Below are positions 12,175 to 23,153 of a stretch of DNA of 64,000 nt, piece after piece. The position numbers were made by a program, and so were the translations under genes. Source of the DNA: Cylindrodendrum hubeiense (Eukaryota > Ascomycota > Sordariomycetes > Hypocreales > Nectriaceae); the NCBI GenBank assembly GCA_014621425.1, contig JAANBB010000036.1, positions 1 through 64,000 of the forward strand, written 5' to 3'. The notes beneath the pieces are model-generated. The model was given only the letters and a program-made list of their open reading frames with translations, made no database searches and was not told where the DNA came from. Position 1 is the stretch's first letter. Each line of letters opens with the position of its first letter.

Positions 12175-13154
12175 ATGACGTCTTCCAAGGTCGCTCTCAT
12201 CACAGGCGGGGCCTCCGGGATGGGCCTTACCGTCGCTCAGGCCCTCGCCCCCAAGGGATGGACAGTTCACATTCTGGACTTCAACAAGCAGGCTGGTGTT
12301 GCAGCTGAGCAGTCTCTCGCCAACTCCAAGTTCCACCAGGTCGACGTAACGTCATGGGAATCACTCTCCAAAGCTTTTGAGAGTGTCTTCTTACAGGACG
12401 GTCGCCTAGATTTCGTATTTGCCAATGCGGGCATTGTTGAGAGAGACAACTTCTATGAGACACCGGACAACGACGGTATTCCATCCGAGCCAAACCTGAA
12501 GACTCTCGATGTGAACTTGAATTCTGTAATTAACCAAAGCTATCTTGCGCTACACTACTTCCGCCGCAGCCCACACAAGGGCAAGGGTGCGTCGCTAGTG
12601 ATGACCGCCAGTGTAGGCGGGCTGGTACGTGGACATCATTCAGATCCTGCACTTCTTCAAACCGATGCGGACAATAATTGGAAAATGCAATTGACTGACA
12701 AATTTCGTTTAATTAGTATCCATCTCAATACTGCCCCATATACTCCGCTTCTAAAGCCGGTGTCATCCACTTCATGCGCGCCATCGCATTCCCTTACCAC
12801 CACTCTAATGGCATCCGCGTTTACGCCACTTGCCCCGGCACCGTCAAGACCAACCTGATGAACGACAAGGAGTGGACGACATTTCCGGAGGAGTACTTCA
12901 CCCCGCTTTCCCGGATAGCCTCAACCGTGGAGATGCTAGTGGAGGGTGGCGACATGACGGATGCGTGGGGCCGGACCGTCAAGGATGGCGAGAACTACGG
13001 CCTCGCGGTGGAGATAAACGCGGAGAACTTTTATTTCCGTGACATGCCGGAGTTTTGTGATGATTCGATGAGGAAGGTCATCGAGGCGACTAGCATGGAG
13101 AATCAATTGGCAAGATTGAATGAACACAAAGCCAAGCAAAATGGCAACTCGTAG
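12175..13154 (+). CDS. short-chain dehydrogenase/reductase (classical SDR)
   Basis: Exon 1 is 12175-12624 and exon 2 is 12717-13154, with a 92-bp intron (GTACGT...TAG, phase 0); the product is 295 aa. The cofactor loop TGGASGMG is at residues 10-17, the structural NAG at 84-86, the catalytic Ser in TASVGG at 146, and the catalytic pair Tyr159/Lys163 in YSASK, which spans the exon join. Asp35 at the end of beta-2 (VHILDFN) suggests a preference for NAD(H). The sequence type resembles 15-hydroxyprostaglandin-dehydrogenase-like fungal SDRs, so a secondary alcohol or ketone substrate is likely but unknown. No signal peptide, so cytosolic. An in-frame ATG at 12109 would add 22 residues before the fold; I chose 12175 because MTSSKVALITGG starts directly at beta-1. 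The EthD-fold gene downstream lies on the same strand, which may reflect a small metabolic pair. Confidence 0.9.
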
Positions 13155-13962
13155 TTCATTATAGAATTCCTTTGTTCGACACAGTTTACTCTGCACCCAG
13201 CTCTTCATTTATAGCTCAATTGAAACATCATTACAATGACTTCATGCATCTTCTGGGCTTTTTGTTGTCTCGCCCTTCTCATCGCCGCTGAGAGAGTAAC
13301 CGAAGCTCATGAATTTGGGTGAAGGGCACCAACCCCAATGAAGGAACATGGTCATTCTAGCTTTATCCTTCCCTAGAGCAATGTAATGAAGTCTACCTTC
13401 CTTCGGCATCTTTATTCCGTCTTCCCCGCCTGTGCAAGGTGGAATTTTGGCTCCAGATTTGCTCCCAAGCTCTGCGTCGAGCTTCTACACGTCATAAGAT
13501 CCACCCAATGTAAGTCAAAATCAACGTCACATGCTTCTATATTGCCGAAAGGTACATCTTTGGTAGCGTCTCAAGTCTACGAGAATCATTTCCGGAAGAA
13601 TCATATCCAGCGGGGAGTCTTGTTTGTTGCCCAGTCCTTCCCCATGGATGAAGCCTTCCGCCAGATCCAATCATCTGCCGAGGACCTCCCACATTAAATT
13701 TTATCTGGTGCTGTTTTGGAAATGATTACCACGATTCAGATCTTGGCGATTCATCAGGAAACGATTACCCTGATATCGAACTTAACTCGCATGTCAGGGT
13801 AGTGATGGCATGGCATTGCTGATGTCTGCCGAAGTATTAAGTCTTCCTATCAAGAGACCGTTCCCGGCATCGTTATCGCGTTGAGATACTCAAATTGGAA
13901 AGCCATTCTTGATTTAGCTTTTATCCTCCCGTATCCCCTCGCGGTGACATAGACTATACACC
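13155..13962. other. intergenic stretch
   Basis: This is the 3' flank of the SDR gene and the promoter of the EthD-type gene. One 103-codon open frame (13386-13697) has no recognisable motif, and I do not support it as a gene. Confidence 0.45.
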
Positions 13963-14637
13963 ATGCCGAACACTGATCCAGCTCAAGGCCATGTGAAAAT
14001 CGACCACGATTTCACCTTTGACAACTTCAAATATGAAGAGGAAATTCACTATCAACGTCAGTAATTTGTAACCACTAGCAAGCGATTGAAGCTTACAAAA
14101 TTCCCAGCATGTATCAAGCTGTCGATCTACTTCAAAAAGAGAAAGGACGTCTCTTATGAGCACTTCTTTAAGCATTGGGCTCATGTGCATGCTGACTTGA
14201 CAGTGGCCTCAAAGAATTTTGGTCTATTCAAAGCTCAACGATACGTTCAGGTAGGATTGATCCATTTGACGGAGTGCCCTATTTAATCTGGTTTACAGCA
14301 TCACCAACTCCCTGAGCTGAAGGAGAGGCTTACTAGGGTGGGGATGAAGTCGCTCGAGTTTGATGGATGCTCGACGCTATGGTTCAAAACATGGGATGAT
14401 TTTGAGAATTTCTTCACCGGCCCTGAACATGAGACCAAGTTGAAAGAGGACTCTAAGCTCTTCGTGGACCTAGAGGGCGGCCTCAACGTCTTTGCAGGGT
14501 ATGTGCCAACACCAATAGTACTGAGGTCATCTAACCATCACTGCAGGCACGATGTTATTGCGTTTGGGAAAGGAATTCCCGACATTGATGACCAAAACGG
14601 GGTTACAGATCTCTCTCGCGTAGAGGCAGCGCAGTAG
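13963..14637 (+). CDS. EthD-domain protein (dimeric alpha-beta barrel)
   Basis: Four exons: 13963-14056, 14108-14250, 14299-14498 and 14547-14637, with introns of 51, 48 and 48 bp; the product is 175 aa. The core reads CIKLSIYFKKRKDVSYEHFF, then KHWAHVHADLTV. This is the EthD/ABM pattern of a beta strand followed by a helix bearing an HW..H motif. Small fungal EthD proteins act as dehydratases, decarboxylases or cyclisation helpers in polyketide pathways. No polyketide synthase is present here, so the role is unknown. The C-terminus after the barrel (GIPDIDDQNGVTDLSRVEAA) is polar. No signal peptide, so cytosolic. The SDR gene 0.8 kb upstream could share a pathway, but this is only proximity. 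Splice sites are all GT-AG and join a clean frame. Confidence 0.85.
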
Positions 14638-15770
14638 GCGAAAGTGGGAGCCAGAAACATGGCCAGACATGACGTCGCGTTAATCGTTAGATGTGGGAGA
14701 ATATCTTGCACCTAAGCAATCAAATGCGCCTCGGGGATGAATTATCCCACGCAAACCACAGCTTTTGTCTCTGGTAGGATGGGTTTGGACGATAAGTTCA
14801 TGCTGTGCTCCAAGTCCGTAGCTCGGATATCTTTTCCCTGCCCACTAGTCGACGATCATGTACTTCGAGCCTCTCAAGTGGCTAGACGCCCACACCCTCA
14901 ATGGTCACTTTAGGCATTCTGTAGGTCAGATCCGGGGAATCCATGCCTAGTCTCAGCCCTACGAAGCACACAGGCCATCCCCGCATGGACCTGGCTTGTG
15001 GCTGCCGACTGGAGAATGACTCCCGAGAGCCCCCGCGCAGATTCATGGTCGTACCGGCCAGAGTCGATGAGGCTTGACGCTAGGTGAGCTCCGAGGACAC
15101 CATCATCAAGGATGGACCCGATAGATCAGGGGTCAAGGCCTGACAGCGCTAAGCTGCCGCCGCTTTCTCCAAAGGCAGCGGGGTTCGCGCAGTGGTTGGG
15201 CTGGGTTCCTGGGTTCCTGGATTCCCGGAGCTCAGGCACTGGTGATTGCTTCACCGCTCTCTGCGGGTCCAACCAACGCTGAACTCGAGTTGAGTGTTGC
15301 TGCACCCGCACTTGAATGGAAGAATAACCAGCGAGGTTAACCATTTAATACCCTGCAAAGGCATAAATATATTTTGTGCCATGATCAGGACACGTGACTT
15401 GGCTTTACGTCTGTTTGTTGTCGTCTCTTTTTGGTGATGGTTCGTGAAGCGCGATTGCTCTTCGCGCACCGCGGGAAGGAGGATGTAACATCAACACACG
15501 CCCTGAACAATCACCCTGCCAATTACAACTTGTAAGCGCAGATTGACGTCTATCAAGGACCTAGGGCAATAATTTTGGTCTGAGAAAGCTCTCAACTACT
15601 ATTCCACTCTGGCTCTGTTCACCCTTTCAGTGACCCTCGGATTTTGACTTATCTTTCGTCACATCCATTCACCGCCTCTTCCACTTTGGTGCACCACCTA
15701 TTTCTGCGCGCGGCGGAGCGAACTTCAACAGCGATCTAAAATCGCCTCCCACTTGGAGTCTATCGGCATA
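14638..15770. other. intergenic stretch
   Basis: This is the 3' flank of the EthD gene and the promoter and leader of nudF. A perfect 8-bp duplication GGGTTCCT lies at 15203-15218. No gene recognised. Confidence 0.5.
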
Positions 15771-17278
15771 ATGAATCGCGCATTACCGAGCCGGCAAGCC
15801 GAAGAGCTGTGCGTATATGTCAGGCCTAAGGGAGAAGACCTGGATCAAAGCTAACGCCGTTCCAGACACAAGTCGGTCATAGCATATCTGGCCGCAAATA
15901 ACTTTCAAGACACAGCCAATGTGCTCAGAGCCGAGTTGAGCCTGGGAGAAGATGTTTTCGATGCACACACAACGAAGAAATATGAGAGGCTGTTGGAGAA
16001 AAAATGGACAAGTGTTGTCCGACTACAAAAAAAGGCATGTTCTGTTCGCCGTGTCTCCATCCCGCTCCACCCAAAACTAACCAGTATGCTCAGATCATGG
16101 ACCTTGAGTCCAAAAATATGACGCTTCAATCCGAAGTCGATAATGCGTCGCCCACCTCCCTTTCCAATCGCAACCAAGACCCCGCCTCTTGGCTTCCTAA
16201 ACTCCAACCTCGACATGCTCTGAAATCACATCGAGGAAACATCAATTGTGTTGCCTTCCACCCGACATTACCTTCTATCGCCTCTGGGTCGGATGATGAA
16301 ACTATCAAGATCTGGGACTGGGAACATGGTGACCTGGAAAGGACCATCAAGGGTCACACGAGGCCAGTCCTAAGTGTTGATTACGGTGGTCCCAGAGGTG
16401 GTATCCTTCTGGCATCCTGCAGTTCTGACCTAACTATTAAGTTATTGGATCCTACAAACGAGTATCAGATCATTCGTACCTTGGCAGGACACGATCACAT
16501 TGTCAGTGCCGTCCGTTTTATATCTTCTGGGGCTGGGGACTTGCTAGTCAGTGCAAGCGGAGACAAGACCTTGAAGATATGGAACACCACCACCGGGTAT
16601 TGCATCACGACACTCCGCGGTCATGTAGGTTGGGTACGAGATGTCTACTCCTCGCTTGATGGGTCCTTTCTTCTGTCTGCTAGCAATGACCAGACTGCTC
16701 GGTTGTGGGATATTTCTGGCCCAAAGCCAGAGAACAAGCTGGTCATGATTGGACATGAGAATGTTATTAAATGTTGTGTCTTTGCACCGCCTGCCTCATA
16801 CCGGTATTTGGCATTCCTCGCTGGAGTACCGAAAACGCCGCCTGCGAGCAGCACGGCCGAGTTTATGGCGACCGGGTCGCGAGACAAGACCATCAAGCTG
16901 TGGGACTCTCGGGGCATATGCTTCAAGACACTGGTCGGCCATGACAACTGGGTAAATGCCCTCGTTTTCCATCCCGGTGGCAAATATCTGCTTTCTGTTG
17001 CAGATGACAAGACGCTGCGATGTTGGGACCTGAGCCAGGACGGTAAATGCGTCAAGGTGCTGGAGAATGTTCATGAACACTTCATCACCTGCATGAGATG
17101 GGCTCCGATGATTGTCAATGATGTGTCCGTGGTCAATAATGGAGCGGCGGCGGGACAGAATGGGGAGAGCAATGGGACGCCAAGAAATGGGGCTGCAACA
17201 GGCGCCTCCGATGGACAGATTCGCTGCGTCATCGCCACAGGGAGTGTAGATTTGACGTTGAAAATCTTTGCCAATTAA
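15771..17278 (+). CDS. nudF: nuclear distribution protein NudF/PAC1 (LIS1 homologue)
   Basis: Exons 15771-15808, 15866-16034 and 16094-17278; the product is 463 aa. Domains in order: LisH motif ([20 protein letters not shown], about 14-33), a coiled coil (about 60-85, [20 protein letters not shown]) and seven WD40 repeats (about 105-463), with repeats such as [26 protein letters not shown] and [14 protein letters not shown]. Family knowledge: LIS1 dimers bind cytoplasmic dynein with NudE and regulate nuclear migration along microtubules in hyphae. The second intron (16035-16093) starts with GC rather than GT (AAG|GCATGT...CTCAG|ATC). Only this join gives the expected coiled-coil sequence KKIMDLE. 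A Gly/Asn/Ala-rich insertion lies before the last WD strand ([14 protein letters not shown]). Length matches the family. Confidence 0.96.
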
Positions 17279-18668
17279 TCAGGTGGTCCTCGTGGTTCTA
17301 TCATGAAAGGACACTGTCTCTACTAGTACTTGGAGATCTTATCAATCTCTACCAAGGGAATTCTCTAGCTCAAGAACGGAAGCTCTCTAGCTCAGCCTTG
17401 TACATCTCATCCTTACATGCATGCCTCTAGCACACAAACTGGAGAAAACTCGCGAGGATTGCCTACGCAGGCCCCCAGTCGCACGGAGTCGATGGAGTTC
17501 TAACAATATCGCAATCATAAATGGCCAAAACAAATACAGCTGCACTGCCCCAGTCTAATGACCTTTCTTTAATCCTCGTATATGGGTATCTACTTGTGCA
17601 AATGCGTCTAGCAGCCTTCAATCTCAGTTAAAATCCCATGTCTCGCTGGGCAAGACATATATGCAGCTTACGGTCTCACATCCCCTCTTCCCTGCAGAAG
17701 TTTCAATCCAGACTCTCAATTCTTGGGATTCTGAGACGACGGGATACCAGATGATGCTTACACTCGCGCCACAATATCGAAGCTAAGTGCCACCATTCTC
17801 GGTTCATGTCTCGATACAAGGGCAAGTGCCGACTCGGTGCCCCTGCTAACCTCGGGAACTAAATTGAGCCCAAGTAGTACGCATAGTGAAACATCCACGG
17901 CCTTCAAGCGAATTGTCCAATGATAGAGCTGATGGGGAAAGAAAGCAGTTGAGCAGTTGTTATTCTATTCAACCGTGTGTCTGATCTATTGTTGTCTGGT
18001 CCCCCATACTTCTGTTTTACTTTTGACTCGTAAATTCTCGGAGATCAGCTGCGGTATTGCTTCGCCGACGAAGGCTGCGGACAGTGTGGCTTCAAGAAGT
18101 GCCAATATACATGCCTTGGCAGTGCATCGAGACTCACAAAATCATCACTAGGCCACTACTGTATCGATAGTTCAATGGGACAACAGGCCACCCGCTCTGG
18201 ACAATTCCTTATTCATGCATGTCTCAACAACCCCGCGCGCTCTGGCCTTGTTTATGGGCTCTAGACCCCTAGCCGGCCCGAGCTGGACGGCAATAAGCTG
18301 AACTGATAAATCAGGAGAAACCCGCTGTCCACCAAAACCCAACAGAGATTTGGGGGATCATGTTTTCAGACGGTCAAACGTGGGGGAGCATTCAATGTGG
18401 CTGGCGGGTACAATGGCACCCCATAGGAACATGGGCAGGTTTCTCCAGCGCATGATTGACCTCTCGTTCAGTTGTAGGTGAGGATTGGACAGGGTATATT
18501 GCTACGGATATGTCGGGTATAAGAATGGTAGTCCTTGAACTCTCGATGCATAGTAGCCTTTTCGACTTCAGATCTCTCAAAACCACCATTTCTGAACCCC
18601 ACTGAAGTATCTCAAGTATCTACGATCTGATTTCCTATCATTCTTGAACATCTATAATCTAGGCAGCC
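17279..18668. other. intergenic stretch downstream of nudF
   Basis: This is the 3' flank of nudF and the promoter of the trypsin-fold gene. Open frames are short and unrecognisable. It marks the change from a conserved housekeeping gene to the accessory-looking block that follows. Confidence 0.5.
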
Positions 18669-20950
18669 ATGGCAACACCAATCAGTACTGAAGCTGCGGT
18701 TTGGAGACTTGAGCTACCCACATCGCCTGATCCAGCGCCGGATACGATTCCTCCTACTTCTTCAGGTCGTGAGAATGACTCTAGGTCTGTCGTTCATCCT
18801 GATATGCGCAATCTAGTAGACGAAAATGACATTCGAGATGGCGGTAAATATCGCTGTGAGTGAGAGAACCGGACCTTCAAGTCTTAGCCTCACAGCTGAC
18901 CATCCCAGCAATCGTCAAGATCCAAGCTCTGGTTCCGACCAAGTTGCCAGGGGAGTCGGCATGGTTGATGGGCACCGGATGGCTCATCCGTCCAAATTTA
19001 CTCGTCACCGCCGCGCATGTCGTTTACCATTTAGGAGACGAAGGGGGGTTCGGCCCCATCAAGCAGATCAAGTGCTACATCGGATACAACGGTCGAGCGT
19101 CTGTGGCATCTAATCAGGTTCAAGTTAGATATGGCCAATTCGTGGTGCTCCCAGCCGAGTGGCTCAAGGCACCTGATAACCGCACACGGAACGTCGCCTT
19201 CGTCAGGCTTGAGAATCCATTCCATGGAGATCTTCGCTTATTTAGCTTTTCAAGCACACCTGAGGTTGGGGAGAGTGTGCTTGGATTAGTTGGATATCCT
19301 AGAGACCATTTTATTTTTGATGACGAAATTGTCGGGGAGTTCGGCGCTCAGATATACGAGCAGTTTTATTCAGTAAGCTATGATCTTCTCAGAAACAATC
19401 ACCATATGATCGAGTACAAGATTTCTACCTATCTGGGTAAGTGGTGTAATGGCTTCGACGGGTAAACCCCCATGCTGATTTAATTATAATTAGGACTATG
19501 CGGTGCCCCAATCTTGGATAAGCACAGGAATACTGTCATTGGAACTCACTGCTACAACAGTGGCGGCTTCGGTCCTAACGCAGGCAGTCCGATCAATGGT
19601 CGCTTTGGGAATGACTACCATATTTTTGTTAACCTTCTTAATGACGAGAGGTCTATCTTTGGGACCTCCCACAATGTTCGGTTCATCGACATCTACGCCA
19701 CAGACAGCCAGTCAATAACTGCAGAACCCCCGAGCAAGTATAGCACCCTCTCCTTCCTCTCCAGACGCGACCGGGCGAGAACGGCGGATATGTTTGCCAA
19801 AAATAATGTGTTCAACCCCCACAACAGAGATATCGCGACACTACCAGGGATACCAGAAGCCTCTCCTGAAAACAGCTCCTCCAACTCCCATGATGGAGGT
19901 ATCCCAGCCCGTAAAAGGACGCTAGAACTCGCCGGCGACGCGAGTTTCTTCGACATCCTAAAGAAGGTAGCGCAGGTAGGCTCAACCGCCGGACCACCTG
20001 CATCTTCGCTGCTCGGTCCTCTGGGTGGATTGGCCAGCATTGCAGCTGGAGCTTTTCTCACCTCCATTTGCAGAGTAGGTATGTCTAGCGGAGGTTTCAC
20101 TAGCATGGACGGAATTGCGGAACGGGCCTTGCTTGCCGAGGCCACCCTCCAGGCCGTCCTCCGGATGGAACAATCCCCGGAACGGAGAGATATCACCGAC
20201 AAGATGCAGCGCAACTGGTCAGACAATGCCCCAAACATCGATGCCATCGCCAGCTGGCTTGCATTGGCGCTTACACAGTGCGCTCTGGACCTGGCTGTAC
20301 ATCGGTTGTCTAAGACAACTGATCCCCGCCGCCGAAGAGAGGAGGATGTCAGCTTTCTACCCCAGCGACGCCACTTAAATGTCAACGGCGCTCCCGCCTC
20401 TCCTCTGGGGGGGAGGGACTTTTTTGAAGGCCTCTTTCAACCTACCTTGGTACTTGCTGGAGAGGAGGAGCTTCTCGAGTGGCTTGCATCCGCGATGGAG
20501 GGGGCAGCGTTAGTCAAGGAGCCTCTTGTTTCGGAAGCTGCCAAGTCTGCTATCACGAGCCTCGTTCCGAAGCTTGTGGGAGAGTCTGAGTGCATCGCAA
20601 ACCAGCCCAAACTCGATAGAGACGCAATGCCTGTCCTATTCAATCGCGCCATGGTGGCAGACATCGCTCTGCAAGCTCTGATGGACCTCCCCCGCGAAAA
20701 GCTAGAGCGGATAAGGCTGAACGTCCGAGATGGCCAGGGCCTCTTCGACTTCATCAAGACTGCATTGCAGAAAATGGGACCTTCTACTTCGGCATCCCTA
20801 AAGAAGTCATTCCAGGAACTTGTACCAAGTCTCACCGACGCTGCACACAATCACACCCCGCGTCAGTTGGGTGCTGGCCCATTGGACAGCGGCAGAGGCG
20901 GGGTCAACGCAAGAAGCCATCTATCGATCATGGATATGCTAAGTGACTAG
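18669..20950 (+). CDS. trypsin-fold protease-like protein with Cys in place of the Ser nucleophile, plus long helical C-terminus
   Basis: Exons 18669-18855, 18909-19436 and 19494-20950, with introns of 53 and 57 bp; the product is 723 aa. Residues 1-62 look disordered. Residues 63 to about 330 form a V8/trypsin-like beta-barrel fold: GTGWLIRPNLLVTAAHVV places the catalytic His at 99. The strand that normally carries the Asp reads RTRNVAFVRLENPF, with Asn157 at that position. The nucleophile motif reads YLGLCGAPIL, with Cys241 where the family has GxSGxP. Fungal relatives, as I remember them, have HDVSF and SGAP at these places. After a basic linker (ARKRTLE) comes a glycine-rich hydrophobic segment (about 415-440) and a mostly helical region to the end. 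No signal peptide. It could be a chymotrypsin-fold cysteine protease or a pseudoprotease. Two possible donors at the end of exon 1 (18844 and 18856) are both in phase 1; I chose 18856 (GTGAGT). Confidence 0.85.
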
Positions 20951-21702
20951 ACTCATTTAGTACAATGTATTCAAAATGTCACTGCAGTATTGATTCATAC
21001 GTTACCTCTGGCTCGTGAAAAAGGTTGCATGTCGTTGATCGAGGAGATGAACAAGTCAGGGGGCAGCAATGACAATCGAGCGGTCGCCGTACAGGAAGCC
21101 ACTGCATTAGTTTGAGATGAATTCCGGGTTCAATGATGGGTGTGAGAAGGGCACTACATACAAAAGACGCATTTGGTTGCGGGGAAACATATAGCACGTC
21201 AGTAAAACAATACCTTGACTTTCATTACCATCACATTGTCTCCACCAAGTACCATTTCTGGTTGCGCCCAAAGAAATAATTGTCTCTCGCTATACGTCGT
21301 CGCGTGGCCTGCGTCAAAGGTTCAAAGCTGTTACAAAGACGATCCATAATGAATCATCCTTGTCCACACCAACATCCCTGTCATAACAATGGTTTTGTTC
21401 GTCGCCACTGTTATTGTCATCATTGTCGCAGTGGCCGTATGCATCAACACTCTGAAAAAGAAACATGCGCGAAATCCCACCCTCCAATTCACATTATGTT
21501 TAACACATGCATTTGAGAATCAAGCGATCGGGCGGCAATCTGTGGCTTTTCAGGCTCCGAGATCTTGTGAGCGGGGACTTCTTCCTGGAATGAGCAGGTT
21601 GCATCCATGACTTGGTGCTCGGTCCGCGCCCTCGCTACTTTCACATCCAGAACGACAGCTCCTTCACTCACACCTCAGCCAAAAGTATTGCTGGACGAGG
21701 CA
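20951..21702. other. intergenic stretch
   Basis: This is the 3' flank of the trypsin-fold gene and the upstream region of the UCH gene. Frames at 21280-21610 are short and unrecognised; an unseen 5' exon of the UCH gene is possible but not needed. Confidence 0.45.
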
Positions 21703-22460
21703 ATGGCTGACACAGAAATGCAATACAAAAAGCATTTTATACCCTTGGAGTCTGATCCGGAGGTATTCAGCCAGCTTGGTCATGCGCTCGGCATGTCGCA
21801 GTGTCTTGCCTTTGTGGATATACCTTCGCTTGAACCAGAACATCTTCCGAGACAGGCACTTGCAGCAATCCTCATTGTTCCCACGCCTGATGATTACGAA
21901 GAGAGAAGGCTACAGGAAAATTCAGTTCCACATGAATCACGTGGAGAGATGGGGAGCGTTGTGTGGTACAGGCAGACAATCAACAATGCATGTGGACTGT
22001 ACAGCATCATTCATGCGTTAAGTAATGGCGCTGCACGAGATTATCTAGGTAAGACAGGGTTGCTGATTCATGGTCTGGTTAATAATACCAATGTATCCCA
22101 GAACCGGGTTCCTGGATCAGGAATCTGCTTACGATGCCGCCAGAAGGGCGCACCCGCCAACTAGAGACTTCCCACCAGCTAGAGGACATCTACAACCAAG
22201 CGGCTCGGGGCGGCAGCACAAGCGTCCCGGATGACCCCGAGACAGAAGCCGACTACCACTTCATTTGCTTCGCCGTATCCCATGGTCATATTTACGAGTT
22301 GGATGGCGATCGCCAGGGCCCGATTGGAAGAGGACAGGTGGAAGATGACATTCATGGCGTTCTATGCAGGACCGGATTGAGAGTCATCACAGAGCACATT
22401 GAATCAGGGAACGATCAACACCCTTTCTTTTCTCTCATGGCTCTTGTAGACCAATCTTAA
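21703..22460 (+). CDS. ubiquitin carboxyl-terminal hydrolase, UCH family (peptidase C12)
   Basis: Exons 21703-22048 and 22102-22460, with a 53-bp intron (GTAAGA...CAG, phase 1); the product is 234 aa, the usual size for UCH-L/Yuh1 enzymes. The N-terminus (KKHFIPLESDPEVFSQLGHALGMS) is the family signature. The catalytic set is complete: Gln91 (oxyanion) and Cys97 in QTINNACG, His168 in DYHFICF and Asp183 in YELDGDRQGPIG. The crossover loop lies around residues 130-165. Family knowledge: UCH enzymes remove small adducts from the C-terminus of ubiquitin or Nedd8/Rub1. The start at 21703 is the first Met near the conserved domain; the frame is open upstream to 21607, so a longer N-terminus is possible. 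It sits between the trypsin-fold protein and the AAA ATPase on the same strand. Whether it is the only UCH-L of the genome or an extra copy cannot be told here. Confidence 0.92.
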
Positions 22461-23153
22461 CACTATCATATCTCGATTACTTGGGTCCACTCGGATACGT
22501 CCCAAGACATACCTTGCATCGACCGAGCCGTGCCATCCACCAACTCACCGAGTCTTGCACGTTTCATCCCCGCGTAATCGGTCCAATCCCCGGGATACTG
22601 GGCTCTGCCGCTGTGAACTTATTTTGTATGACGACTCCTCAGGAACGTTGCACAACCCCCCGTGGCAGCATCAACTGAGCCAACAGTGTTCAAGACCTTT
22701 AGCGTTGGTGGTGTCGCACATTCAGGCAAAACCACAGGCTATCGGCCCACAATGTGAGTTATTTAACCAGCCCCAGAAAAGTATTGGCTCTACTGGGTCG
22801 GTGCGGCAGTCACTATGTCTGTGCCGTCCTGCGTGTGCCGTCTTGTGTGATGAGAAGCATCCATGTGTGAGTTGGCACTGAGACAGGACGGTCTTGGCAT
22901 CGAGGTCGCATAAATGCGGCCGCAACAAACCAAAGCCTTATTCAATACTCCGGACGAACCACCCGAACTATTTCGGGACAATCTGGGGAAATAACGAAGC
23001 TTAGTTGATAAAATCGACGAGGCACGACGTCGAGGGCCAACCCACAACCGTCCTCTTCATCTCATCTTTCGTCCAAGGAACCACACGCCAACAAAACACA
23101 CCAGCAACATACACCAACCCTTTCACTGCATGCAACCGAATCCCAACGTAACC
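22461..23153. other. intergenic stretch
   Basis: This is the 3' flank of the UCH gene and the promoter of the AAA ATPase gene. The last part (about 23040-23130) is A/C-rich on the plus strand, as in a leader. No further gene seen. Confidence 0.45.

Noticed and set aside
13386..13697. 103-codon open frame between the SDR and EthD genes
   Set aside because: No motif and mixed composition, and it sits where the promoter of the EthD gene is expected.
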